Shown here: positions 6,778 through 12,879 of the stretch, in pieces
How the letters are laid out: each line of letters starts with the position of its first letter
How positions within the stretch are numbered: the first letter of the stretch is position 1
Assembly (NCBI GenBank): GCA_014804085.1
Contig: JAAVAM010000070.1
Coordinates: 1 to 13,668, forward strand
Length of the DNA stretch: 13,668 nt
From: Treponema sp.
GTDB taxonomy: Bacteria; Spirochaetota; Spirochaetia; Treponematales; Treponemataceae
Direction of reading: 5' to 3'
The notes under the pieces: model-generated
Told to the model about the DNA's origin: nothing
The model's input: only the letters and a program-made list of their open reading frames with translations
Databases searched by the model: none
Made by a program: the position numbers and the translations under genes

Positions 6778-6786
6778 TGCTATAGT
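6778..6786 (+). promoter_or_regulatory. Extended -10 promoter of rpoN
   Basis: TGC followed by TATAGT (6781-6786) matches an extended -10. No good -35 is present at the expected distance. The hexamer ends 6 nt before the ATG at 6793, so transcription would start at or next to that ATG. Confidence 0.6.
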
Positions 6787-6792
6787 AAAGGC

Positions 6793-8325
6793 ATGGGCGA
6801 ACCGTTTTCGCAGGGGATGAGACTTTCCGCGCGCGCCGTGCAGGCGCAGCAGCAGCGCATGAGCCAGCAGCAGATTATGTCGCTCAACGTGCTCGCGCTG
6901 GCAAGCGTCGATCTGCGCGACGAAATCTACGCGCAGGCGGCAAAGAATCCCGCGCTTGAGATCGTGCGCGACAGCCTTGCGGCGGGGGCGAAGACGGCGC
7001 GGGAGCGGCAGAGCCAGTTTTCCGACAACACGCGGTACGGAGCGGCGACGGCGGCTGGCGAGCTTGCAAGCGATACGTTTCAGGCGGCGTTGGAAAGCTG
7101 TGCCGACGAGCGGGAGACGCTGCGGGAGCATTTGGAACGGCAGTTCAACAGCGTGCGGCACACGGACGCGGAGACGGTCGTGGGGCTTCGCCTTATCCGC
7201 AACCTTGACTCGCGGGGATTTCACCTGCTCGCGCCCGTCTCGCTGCTAGATAAGGACAATCCGGCGCACACAGCGGCGTTGTTGCAGTCGTGCATGGAGA
7301 CGATCCGCGCGCTCGACCCGATCGGGACGTGCACGTCCGGCGTGGAGGAAAGCCTGTTGGTGCAGGCGGCTGTCCGTGGCGACGCGCCCCCGGCCGCGCT
7401 GTTCATACTGGACGGGCATCTTGACGTGCTGAATCCGCCGCAGGCGGCGCGGGTGGCGAAAAAAATCGAATCGCTCGTGCGGGACAATGCGGCGTTGTCG
7501 TTCGGCGGCGGAACACAGCCGGACGCGCCGTCGTTTTCCGAGTCCGAGGTAGCCGAGGCGATTGCCTATATCCGCACGCTCGACCCGTACCCGGCACGCA
7601 ATTTCGGCATGGATCAGGCGCAGTTCATCGCCCCCGACGTGTTCGTGGAGAAAATCCCGCCGGCGGAGGCGGACGAGGCGAATGGCATTGTGGCGGCGGA
7701 CGGGTGTTCGTTCAGGGTGACGCTCGCGCGGGATGCCGTGCCGCGGCTTGCCGTCTCAAAAGCATTCGCCGCGTTCAGCGCGCAGACCGAAAAGCCGCAG
7801 GATGAGCGGCAGAAAGCCGAACGCCGGTTCGTGCAGGATTCCGTGCGCGAGGCGAATGTGTTTATCGAAAGCGTGCAGTTCCGGGAAGCGACGATTGCCA
7901 AGGCGGTCGCGGAAATCGTGCGGCGGCAGGCGCGTTTTTTTTGCGAAGGACCGCGGTTTCTGGTGCCGTTGCGGCAAAAAGATGTCGCCGAGTCGCTCGG
8001 CGTGCATGAGGCGACTATTTCGCGCATGGCAAACGGGAAATTCTTGCAGTGCGAGTGGGGATTGTTCGCGATCGGCTATTTTTTTACGAACGCGGTTGGC
8101 GGCGCGGAGCAGACGGCGCAGGCGGATGGCGACGGGGCGGCGCATTCAAAGGCAGCCGTCAAGTACGAAATCGCGCAGCTGCTGCGCGCGCATAAAGACG
8201 ATAAAAAGCCGCTGAGCGACCAAAAAATCGCGGACGCGCTTGCGGCAAAAGGGATCGCCGTCGCGCGCCGGACGGTGGCAAAATACCGCGCGGAGCTGCA
8301 TATCAATTCGTCATACGAACGCTAG
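6793..8325 (+). CDS. rpoN: RNA polymerase sigma-54 factor RpoN
   Basis: A 510-residue sigma-54, which directs core RNA polymerase to -24/-12 promoters and needs a AAA+ enhancer-binding activator. Region I is the glutamine-rich N-terminus (about 1-55: QAQQQRMSQQQIMSLNVLALAS...). A core-binding domain follows (about 100-290). The DNA-binding domain has a helix-turn-helix at about 397-416 (DVAESLGVHEATISRMANGK), followed by the conserved YFF. The RpoN box ARRTVAKYR is at 491-499, near the C-terminus as expected. Length is typical. The start could be ATG 6793 or ATG 6817. The first aligns better with other RpoN N-termini but leaves essentially no leader. The second has GCAGGGG placed too close to act as a normal ribosome binding site. 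No activator gene or clear -24/-12 promoter is visible in the window. It converges on ydbC with only 6 bp between stops. Confidence 0.96.
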   Translation: MGEPFSQGMRLSARAVQAQQQRMSQQQIMSLNVLALASVDLRDEIYAQAAKNPALEIVRDSLAAGAKTARERQSQFSDNTRYGAATAAGELASDTFQAALESCADERETLREHLERQFNSVRHTDAETVVGLRLIRNLDSRGFHLLAPVSLLDKDNPAHTAALLQSCMETIRALDPIGTCTSGVEESLLVQAAVRGDAPPAALFILDGHLDVLNPPQAARVAKKIESLVRDNAALSFGGGTQPDAPSFSESEVAEAIAYIRTLDPYPARNFGMDQAQFIAPDVFVEKIPPAEADEANGIVAADGCSFRVTLARDAVPRLAVSKAFAAFSAQTEKPQDERQKAERRFVQDSVREANVFIESVQFREATIAKAVAEIVRRQARFFCEGPRFLVPLRQKDVAESLGVHEATISRMANGKFLQCEWGLFAIGYFFTNAVGGAEQTAQADGDGAAHSKAAVKYEIAQLLRAHKDDKKPLSDQKIADALAAKGIAVARRTVAKYRAELHINSSYER

Positions 8326-8331
8326 CGGCAC

Positions 8332-8559
8332 TCAGTCGAGCGGCGTGTCCGCGAGCAGTTGCCTGAGCGATTCCAAGTCCTCTTTGGTGAGCGTGACACC
8401 TTTTCCCATTTTCTGGTGGTCGGGTGACCATGAGCGGATGTCGTATTTTGCGGGTCTTCCGCCCCAGGACACTTTGTTCAGCTCCAAGTTCCATCCGCCC
8501 TTGCCTTCGGAAATCACGCCGAGCGATTTTTCTATCGAAAAACTGAAATCATCTGCCAT
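8332..8559 (-). CDS. ydbC: YdbC-family PC4-like ssDNA-binding protein
   Basis: A 75-residue protein matching the YdbC family (PC4-like fold), small proteins that bind single-stranded DNA as dimers. The Lactococcus YdbC structure established the link to eukaryotic PC4. Diagnostic segments are GWNLELNKVSWGGRPAKYDI and RSWSPDHQKMGKG, followed by a C-terminal helix (TKEDLESLRQLL). The ribosome binding site AAGGAG lies 6 nt before the ATG at 8559. It has a near-consensus promoter and shares its upstream region with the divergent lipoprotein operon. It is convergent with rpoN with no terminator in the 6-bp gap, so the mRNAs probably overlap. The cellular role in spirochaetes is unknown; transcription or replication/repair on ssDNA is plausible. 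Confidence 0.88.
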   Translation of the reverse strand: MADDFSFSIEKSLGVISEGKGGWNLELNKVSWGGRPAKYDIRSWSPDHQKMGKGVTLTKEDLESLRQLLADTPLD

Positions 8560-8592
8560 AAAACACTCCTTGCCGAAAATCTCTGTTTCTTC

Positions 8593-8622
8593 ATTATATG
8601 CCGTATTTCAAAAATTTGCCAA
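8593..8622 (-). promoter_or_regulatory. Strong promoter of ydbC
   Basis: On the minus strand, TTGGCA (8622-8617), an 18-bp spacer and a perfect TATAAT (8598-8593). The predicted leader is about 28 nt with a good ribosome binding site. It is the best sigma-70 match in the window after the rrn promoter. Confidence 0.8.
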
Positions 8623-8630
8623 GAACATTG

Positions 8631-8659
8631 TTGCGCACAACGGCTTTATGCTTTATGAT
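8631..8659 (+). promoter_or_regulatory. Promoter of the lipoprotein-LysM operon
   Basis: TTGCGC (8631-8636), a 17-bp spacer and TATGAT (8654-8659). It is back to back with the ydbC promoter, the -35 elements being 8 bp apart, so one regulator could affect both. A second -10-like hexamer, GATAAT (8664-8669), follows. Confidence 0.6.
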
Positions 8660-8701
8660 TGTAGATAATACGTGAGTTTTTTCAACTTTTGGGAGGAACG
8701 A

Positions 8702-9766
8702 GTGAAGATTATACGAATCGTGGCGTTGGTGTGCGCCGTGGCGGCGTTTGTCGCATGTAAGTCTACCGAAGTCGCGCCTGAGCCGCAGCCAGAGCCGGTT
8801 GTTGAGCCAACGCCGGAGCCTGAGCCGGAACCGTCGTCGGATTTTTCTGCCGCCAATCAGGCTTTGCTGGAGAAACTGGACGCGGCGCGTGAAAAGGCGG
8901 TCGAAGCCGACGCAAAATCGTACTATCCCAAAGAATTTGCCGACGCGGATGCGCGGGGCGATCGGGTCAAAAAAGATACGGAAGCGCACCCGGACACTGA
9001 TTTTTCTGCCGACATCAACGATGTCATCGCCCGTTATGAGGCACTTGCCGCCGCCGCTGAAGCCCAGCGCATGAGGAAGCGCGCCGATGACATGGATTTT
9101 TCTGCGTTCGACAAAGCCGCGTATGACGCTGGTGCCGCCGCGCTGGATAAATTCGCGCAGGACGATACGGGCGCGGCGCAGTTGGTCGATGCCCGTGCCG
9201 CGTATGAGTCGTACAAATTGTTGCTGAACAAAGGATTTGTCGCGCTTGCGGGAAAGGAACGTGCCGCCGCGCTTGACGCAAAAAAAATGGCGGACAGCGT
9301 AAAAGCCGGCGTGTCGCAGAAAGAAGCCTACGGAAAAGCCGCCGACGCGTTCAAACGGGCGGATAGCAATTATGTGACTAAAAGCATTGAGGCGGCATAC
9401 GAGGGCTACAAATCGGCAAAAGAGACGTTCAGCGGTTTGTACGAGACAGTCTCTGCCGCCCGCGCCGCCGCCCAAGCCGCCATTGCGCGCGCAAAGCAAC
9501 GTGCCGCAGACAGCGCGAGTTATGCCGCCGACGCGGACGAAATCGCCCCGATTTCCGGGGACGTGCAGGGCATTGAGGATGAGAACGCCGTGTTGCTCGA
9601 AGAGGATGAGTGGGCAAATCCCGACGACGCGGTTATTGACGTGAGCGAAGGAGCGACCGCGCAGGCTGCTGAATCTGCCGCCGCTGCCGCAATCGCCGCC
9701 GAAGAGATTTTTGACAATGCGACCGAAAATCTGATTGATTCGGCACTGAATGGAGACAAAAAATGA
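8702..9766 (+). CDS. Alanine-rich helical lipoprotein
   Basis: A 354-residue predicted lipoprotein. The signal peptide MKIIRIVALVCAVAAFVAC carries a FVAC lipobox with the acylated cysteine at C19. A Pro-Glu-rich tether follows (about 25-45, PEPQPEPVVEPTPEPEPEP). The mature part is almost entirely helical and Ala/Lys/Asp/Glu-rich. It shows loosely repeated helix pairs (segments such as AREKAVEADAKSYYPKEFADAD and AYGKAADAFKRADSNY), reminiscent of TPR-like or DUF4398-like spirochaete lipoproteins. The GTG at 8702 is chosen because GGAGG (8692-8696) precedes it; an in-frame GTG at 8672 lacks such a site. Its TGA overlaps the next ATG (ATGA), implying translational coupling. It is likely anchored to a membrane, perhaps scaffolding the LysM partner at the cell wall. 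Function inferred only. Confidence 0.87.
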   Translation: MKIIRIVALVCAVAAFVACKSTEVAPEPQPEPVVEPTPEPEPEPSSDFSAANQALLEKLDAAREKAVEADAKSYYPKEFADADARGDRVKKDTEAHPDTDFSADINDVIARYEALAAAAEAQRMRKRADDMDFSAFDKAAYDAGAAALDKFAQDDTGAAQLVDARAAYESYKLLLNKGFVALAGKERAAALDAKKMADSVKAGVSQKEAYGKAADAFKRADSNYVTKSIEAAYEGYKSAKETFSGLYETVSAARAAAQAAIARAKQRAADSASYAADADEIAPISGDVQGIEDENAVLLEEDEWANPDDAVIDVSEGATAQAAESAAAAAIAAEEIFDNATENLIDSALNGDKK

Positions 9767-10464
9767 AAAAAGTGCTGATGACCCTTGCGGTGCTGTTTGC
9801 CGCGTCGTTCGTGTTCGCCGCGAGCTACAAAAACAATACGTACCAAAAACTCGCCGACGAATACACAAAAAAGGCGGAGCAGGCGTTGGACGCGGGCGAA
9901 TACGCGCTTGCCGAAGAATATGCCGCCAAGGCAGAAGAGAATGCCGCGCTTTCCGAAGCGTACATCAAGAAAATGCTTGCCAAGACCGATTGTGACAAGG
10001 CGATGAAAGATGCGTCGAAACGGCTGGACTACGCCAAGTCGATTCATGCGGACCGGAATTTTCCGATGGCGTTCACCGCCGCACAGCAGGCGTATGCGAC
10101 CGCGCAAGAATCTTACGACGGCGAAGATTACGCGGCGGCGACTGCCTACGCGAATCAGGTGCTTGCCGCGCTTGCCGATGTCCGTGAGATTACGCCGCTT
10201 CCCGAATTCTATGTGGTTCGCCCTTGGGCAGACACCAAAGACTGCTACTGGAACATTTCCGGTCGCGCCTATGTGTACAATAATCCGCTGTTGTGGGAGA
10301 ATTTGTACCAAGACGTGGAAAACAAGCAGAACATGCCGCGTCCGTCCGACCCTAACCTGATTTTGCCCGGCATGAAAATGAAAATTCCGAGCATTACGGG
10401 AGAATTCCGGGAAGGCACATACAATCCCGCAAAGAGTTACGAGCCGTACAACGCCAACCGCTAA
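9763..10464 (+). CDS. Secreted TPR-like protein with C-terminal LysM-like domain
   Basis: A 233-residue periplasmic protein. The signal peptide MKKVLMTLAVLFAASFVFA is probably cleaved before ASYKNN; there is no lipobox cysteine. Residues 25-145 form alanine-rich helices with TPR-like pairs (ALDAGEYALAEEYAAKAEE, NFPMAFTAAQQAYATAQES, DGEDYAAATAYANQVL). Residues about 150-210 (YVVRPWADTKDCYWNISG...NPLLWENLYQDVENKQNMP...NLILPGMKMKIP) follow the LysM pattern: a start resembling YxVxxGDTLWxIS, a central helix, and a final LxPGxxLxIP. This suggests peptidoglycan binding. The DTKDCYWNISG version is divergent. The ribosome binding site GGAG (9752-9755) lies inside the end of the upstream lipoprotein gene, with a 4-nt overlap. 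The pair probably forms an envelope complex. A terminator follows immediately. Confidence 0.87.
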   Translation: MKKVLMTLAVLFAASFVFAASYKNNTYQKLADEYTKKAEQALDAGEYALAEEYAAKAEENAALSEAYIKKMLAKTDCDKAMKDASKRLDYAKSIHADRNFPMAFTAAQQAYATAQESYDGEDYAAATAYANQVLAALADVREITPLPEFYVVRPWADTKDCYWNISGRAYVYNNPLLWENLYQDVENKQNMPRPSDPNLILPGMKMKIPSITGEFREGTYNPAKSYEPYNANR

Positions 10465-10470
10465 GGATAT

Positions 10471-10494
10471 ATCCCGCCCTGTGCGGGATTTTTT
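10471..10494 (+). terminator. Intrinsic terminator of the lipoprotein-LysM operon
   Basis: ATCCCGC (10471-10477), loop CCTGT and GCGGGAT (10483-10489), followed by five T residues. It begins 7 nt after the stop codon. Its T run overlaps the last bases of the convergent Nudix gene stop codon (10493-10495). Confidence 0.92.
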
Positions 10495-11050
10495 ATCGGT
10501 GCGCGAGGTATTCCCGGTACAGCGACAGCCCTGCCGACATCAGCGCATGCGGAAATGCTTTCGTTCCCATGTTTGCGTAAACTTCCTGCTTGGGAAGTTC
10601 AAAATACTGCACGTATTCGTCTTCGTCCAAATGCTGTCCGCCTGCCGGTCGCAGGTCGGTTGCGACAAAAACATGCACGTGGTTGCTCATCAGCGCAGGA
10701 TTCGGATTCATCGCGCCCAGCTTAATCAGTTTTCCTGCCGAAAATCCCGTTTCCTCTGCCAGTTCGCGCGCAGCTGCCTGTTCGGGCGTTTCGTCACGCT
10801 CAATCACGCCGCCCGGAAATTCGATGCTCAGCGCGTTCTCGCCGTGCCGCCATTGCTTGACGAGCAGGAACGTGTCGCCCGCGTCGGGAATGACGATCAC
10901 CCAGTCGGGCGCGTCCATGACGATGTAGTTGCCTTTCAGCCCGTCGCTCGCCGTCGATTCGATGGTTGTTACGTCCAGCACGGGGGTTTTAAGGAGCGTC
11001 GTCTTTTTTCCGCGCGTCCAGGTCAGTTTTCCGTCGTCCGTCCCTGTCAT
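10493..11050 (-). CDS. Nudix hydrolase, ADP-ribose pyrophosphatase type
   Basis: A 185-residue Nudix hydrolase. The Nudix box G-x5-E-x7-R-E-L-x-E-E-x-G-F is perfect at residues 81-103 (G81, E87, R95, E96, E99, E100, G102), so the metal-binding glutamates are intact. The preceding LLVKQWRHGENALSIEFPGG segment and the N-terminal beta strands (WVIVIPDAGDTF) are typical of ADP-sugar pyrophosphatases of the NudF/ADPRase group, which split ADP-ribose into AMP and ribose 5-phosphate. Substrate cannot be fixed from sequence alone. The ATG at 11050 has GAGG 8 nt upstream. The frame is open much further upstream, but that extension overlaps the divergent gene antisense and lacks family similarity. The gene is divergent from the cytidylate-kinase-like gene and convergent with the LysM operon. 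Confidence 0.93.
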   Translation of the reverse strand: MTGTDDGKLTWTRGKKTTLLKTPVLDVTTIESTASDGLKGNYIVMDAPDWVIVIPDAGDTFLLVKQWRHGENALSIEFPGGVIERDETPEQAAARELAEETGFSAGKLIKLGAMNPNPALMSNHVHVFVATDLRPAGGQHLDEDEYVQYFELPKQEVYANMGTKAFPHALMSAGLSLYREYLAHR

Positions 11051-11074
11051 TTCGTGTACCTCGCATGGCAGACC

Positions 11075-11103
11075 TTTACTTTCTGCCGATTTCGTTTTAT
11101 GAT
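11075..11103 (+). promoter_or_regulatory. Promoter of the cytidylate-kinase-like gene, overlapping a divergent -10
   Basis: TTTACT (11075-11080), a 17-bp spacer and TATGAT (11098-11103). On the opposite strand, TATCAT (11104-11099) overlaps the same bases and could be the -10 for the divergent Nudix gene, although its -35 is poor. If both are used, the two promoters would compete for polymerase. Confidence 0.55.
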
Positions 11104-11155
11104 AGAGACAGCATAAATCCAAAAGCCGATACTGGCAAGTCTCAAGGAGGTGCGT

Positions 11156-11980
11156 ATGGCAGTTTTGACGATTTCCCGGCAAGTCGCCGCGTTTGGTGAT
11201 GAAATTGCCGCCGCGACCGCGGCAAAAATCGGCTACCGTTTTGTCACCCGCACCGACATCGAGCGGCGTATCGTCGAGCTGGGCTTTCCTGCCGAAAAAC
11301 TGCGCCGGTACGATGAGAAAAAGCCCGGATTCTTTGCGTCGCTCACCAAAGACCGCGACGAATATCTGGATTATTTGCAGACCGCCATTCTGGAAAACGC
11401 CGCGGACGGAAATGTCATCCTTATCGGTCGCGGCTCGTTCATCATTCTGGAGGATTTGCCCAATCACCTTGCGTTCCGTTTTATTGCGCCCGACGAAATC
11501 CGCCTTGAGCGGCTCAAGCGCGAATTTAATTGGAACGACCGGCAGGCACTCAAGCGCATTCAGGAGAGCGATTCAAACCGGCTTGGTTTCCACAAAAGTT
11601 TTTTCAATTACGACAGCACCAATCCCGCGTTGTTTCATCTCGTGATTAACACCGGAATGCTTGATGTTGAGAGTGCCGCCGTGATGATTGCGGAGACCGT
11701 CAAGTCCACCATAACGCCCGAAAAAGAGGCTGCCGGTCAGCGGCGCGTGGACGATTTGCTCATCGGGCAACGTATCGTCAATATGCTCGTTTTTGATTAT
11801 CATCTCAACATCAGTTTTTTGCGCGCCGGTATCAAAGACAAAAAAGTCACTTTGCAGGGCATTGCCGATTCCACCGCAATCGTGGATCGCGCCATGGCGA
11901 TTGCTTCGAGCGAGCTTCCCGGCTATACCGTGGAGAGTGCTATCAGCGTGGTGCAGGATTTTAAGGCGTACCCGCACTGA
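11156..11980 (+). CDS. Cytidylate-kinase-like protein with BON-like C-terminus
   Basis: A 274-residue protein of the cytidylate kinase-like (AAA_26) family, related to CMP kinase. The N-terminus VLTISRQVAAFGDEIAAATAAKIGYRFV aligns with the canonical ISREYGSGGREIA...LG start, but the glycine-rich nucleotide loop reads AAFGD instead of GSGG, so normal ATP binding is doubtful. The GNVILIGRGSFIIL motif (GRGS at 91-94), the APDEIRLERLKRE helix and the LFHLVINTG strand match the family. Residues about 200-272 add a BON-like domain (VTLQGIADSTAIVDRAMAIASSELPGYTVESAISVVQDF); BON domains usually bind phospholipids or other ligands. The ATG at 11156 follows a perfect AAGGAGG (11144-11150); an in-frame GTG at 11150 overlaps that site and is rejected. 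The protein is probably cytoplasmic, with no signal peptide. A regulatory or pseudokinase role is possible. pgsA follows 69 bp later with its own promoter. Confidence 0.88.
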   Translation: MAVLTISRQVAAFGDEIAAATAAKIGYRFVTRTDIERRIVELGFPAEKLRRYDEKKPGFFASLTKDRDEYLDYLQTAILENAADGNVILIGRGSFIILEDLPNHLAFRFIAPDEIRLERLKREFNWNDRQALKRIQESDSNRLGFHKSFFNYDSTNPALFHLVINTGMLDVESAAVMIAETVKSTITPEKEAAGQRRVDDLLIGQRIVNMLVFDYHLNISFLRAGIKDKKVTLQGIADSTAIVDRAMAIASSELPGYTVESAISVVQDFKAYPH

Positions 11981-11985
11981 TTTTT

Positions 11986-12009
11986 CCGCCGCTCGGTGCG
12001 GGGCGTTTT
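11986..12009 (+). terminator. Possible weak terminator after the cytidylate-kinase-like gene
   Basis: CGCCGC-TCGGT-GCGG(GG)CG can form a short GC stem with a 2-nt bulge, followed by TTTT. It lies a few bases after the stop codon and before the pgsA promoter. Confidence 0.4.
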
Positions 12010-12013
12010 GCTC

Positions 12014-12042
12014 TTGACTTCTTGCCCATGATTTTAGATACT
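12014..12042 (+). promoter_or_regulatory. Promoter of pgsA
   Basis: TTGACT (12014-12019), a 17-bp spacer and GATACT (12037-12042). The hexamer ends 7 nt before the ATG at 12050, so transcription should start on or beside the start codon. No ribosome binding site is present, which is consistent with a leaderless mRNA. Confidence 0.6.
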
Positions 12043-12049
12043 ATAAAAC

Positions 12050-12661
12050 ATGAAACTTTCCAATAAGTTTACGTTGATGCGCGTCTGTTTCGCCCCTGTT
12101 TTTTTCCTCATCTACTCTATTCCGATTTGGACGGGCAGCGTGCTGTTGCAGCAGATTTCCGCATATTGCATGATTCCGTTGCTCATTATTTTTGAACTGA
12201 CCGACTTTTTTGACGGCTACTATGCGCGAAAACGCGGCGAGGTCGGCGATTTTGGCAAGCTTTTCGATCCTTTTGCGGATGTCATGCTCAACTTGACGGT
12301 GTTTCTCTGCGCCATGAGTTCCGTAAACCGCATTTTCGGCGGATATATGCCCTCGCTTATCTTCGTGCTGATTTTGTACCGCGAACTGAGCATGAATTTT
12401 TTGCGTATGATTGCCTCAAAACAGGGCGTTGCGATTGCGGCGCGCAAGGGCGGCAAGCTCAAGACCGTATCGTATATTGTTTCGGGCTTTTTTGCGCTTG
12501 CCGTGGAAAGTGCGCTCCGACTAGGATATGGACTTGGCGGGTACGGCTCTGAACTGCATACGGCGGCGGTTGTGTTGTTTTCACTCTGTTTGGTGCTCAG
12601 TTATCTTTCGTTTATCGATTATCTGCGGATTTTTGCGTCGATCTTGAAAAAAGATTTGTAA
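12050..12661 (+). CDS. pgsA: CDP-alcohol phosphatidyltransferase, PgsA-like
   Basis: A 203-residue integral membrane enzyme of the CDP-alcohol phosphatidyltransferase family. The catalytic signature D-G-x2-A-R-x8-G-x3-D-x3-D is complete: D55, G56, A59, R60, G69, D73, D77, located after two N-terminal hydrophobic segments. Four further hydrophobic segments follow (about 80-95, 100-112, 137-155, 170-195), giving the usual six-helix layout. The short N-terminus (MKLSNKFTLMRVCFAPVFF) is typical of CDP-diacylglycerol--glycerol-3-phosphate 3-phosphatidyltransferase, which makes phosphatidylglycerol phosphate. Assignment to PgsA rather than another alcohol acceptor is by similarity and length. There is no ribosome binding site before the ATG. 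The stop codon ends at the edge of the A-tracts of the ribosomal promoter, with no terminator between, so read-through into the rRNA leader is possible. Confidence 0.88.
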   Translation: MKLSNKFTLMRVCFAPVFFLIYSIPIWTGSVLLQQISAYCMIPLLIIFELTDFFDGYYARKRGEVGDFGKLFDPFADVMLNLTVFLCAMSSVNRIFGGYMPSLIFVLILYRELSMNFLRMIASKQGVAIAARKGGKLKTVSYIVSGFFALAVESALRLGYGLGGYGSELHTAAVVLFSLCLVLSYLSFIDYLRIFASILKKDL

Positions 12662-12730
12662 AAATTTCTGAGAAAAAGTGAGAAAAAGTTGGTTTGGTTA
12701 TTGACAAGGTGTGCCGGGTAGTGATATAGT
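12660..12730 (+). promoter_or_regulatory. rRNA operon promoter with upstream A-tracts
   Basis: A consensus TTGACA (12701-12706), an 18-bp spacer and TATAGT (12725-12730), with TGA before the hexamer (extended -10). Transcription would start near 12737. A-tracts at 12660-12664, 12673-12677 and 12683-12687 lie roughly one helical turn apart upstream of the -35, as in an UP element or intrinsic bend. The tracts begin inside the pgsA stop codon. Confidence 0.88.
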
Positions 12731-12738
12731 CATTCTTA

Positions 12739-12775
12739 CCCGCCGCCGAGGGGCAGGCGGGGAGTTCTTTGAGAC
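12739..12775 (+). promoter_or_regulatory. boxB-boxA antitermination signal of the rRNA leader
   Basis: A hairpin, CCCGCC (12739-12744) with GGCGGG (12756-12761), is followed at once by AGTTCTTTGAGAC (12763-12775). The latter closely matches bacterial rrn boxA elements (compare TGTTCTTTGAAAA in Bacillus). BoxA RNA is bound by NusB-NusE during rRNA antitermination. Confidence 0.75.
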
Positions 12776-12800
12776 GAGACGAGGGAAGGGGGAAGAGGAC

Positions 12801-12874
12801 GGAGGGCGGAGGCCCTCCGGGAAGCACGGACGGCAGTGAGATTTGGAAGAAATACTGCGCCTTTCGGGGCGCAG
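12801..12874 (+). other. Two processing-type hairpins before 16S
   Basis: GGAGGGC (12801-12807) pairs with GCCCTCC (12812-12818) around a GGAG loop. CTGCGCC (12855-12861) pairs with GGCGCAG (12868-12874), ending about 5 nt before the 16S 5' end. Between boxA and the first hairpin, bases 12771-12800 are almost all purine. The hairpins may guide leader folding or RNase processing. No T run follows either, so they are not terminators. Confidence 0.55.
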
Positions 12875-12879
12875 GAAGG

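Noticed and set aside
8594..9868. 424-residue minus-strand open frame opposite the lipoprotein gene
   Set aside because: It is rich in Arg, Gly, Phe and Val without domain structure. The plus-strand frame has a signal peptide, lipobox and ribosome binding site.
11051..11467. Upstream extension of the Nudix protein
   Set aside because: The frame stays open but overlaps the divergent kinase-like gene antisense. Nudix similarity and the ribosome binding site support the ATG at 11050.
6778..12730. Sigma-54 (-24/-12) promoters near rpoN
   Set aside because: I looked for TGGCAC-N5-TTGCW-type elements before genes and found none with correct spacing. GG/GC pairs in coding DNA are chance in this GC-rich sequence.
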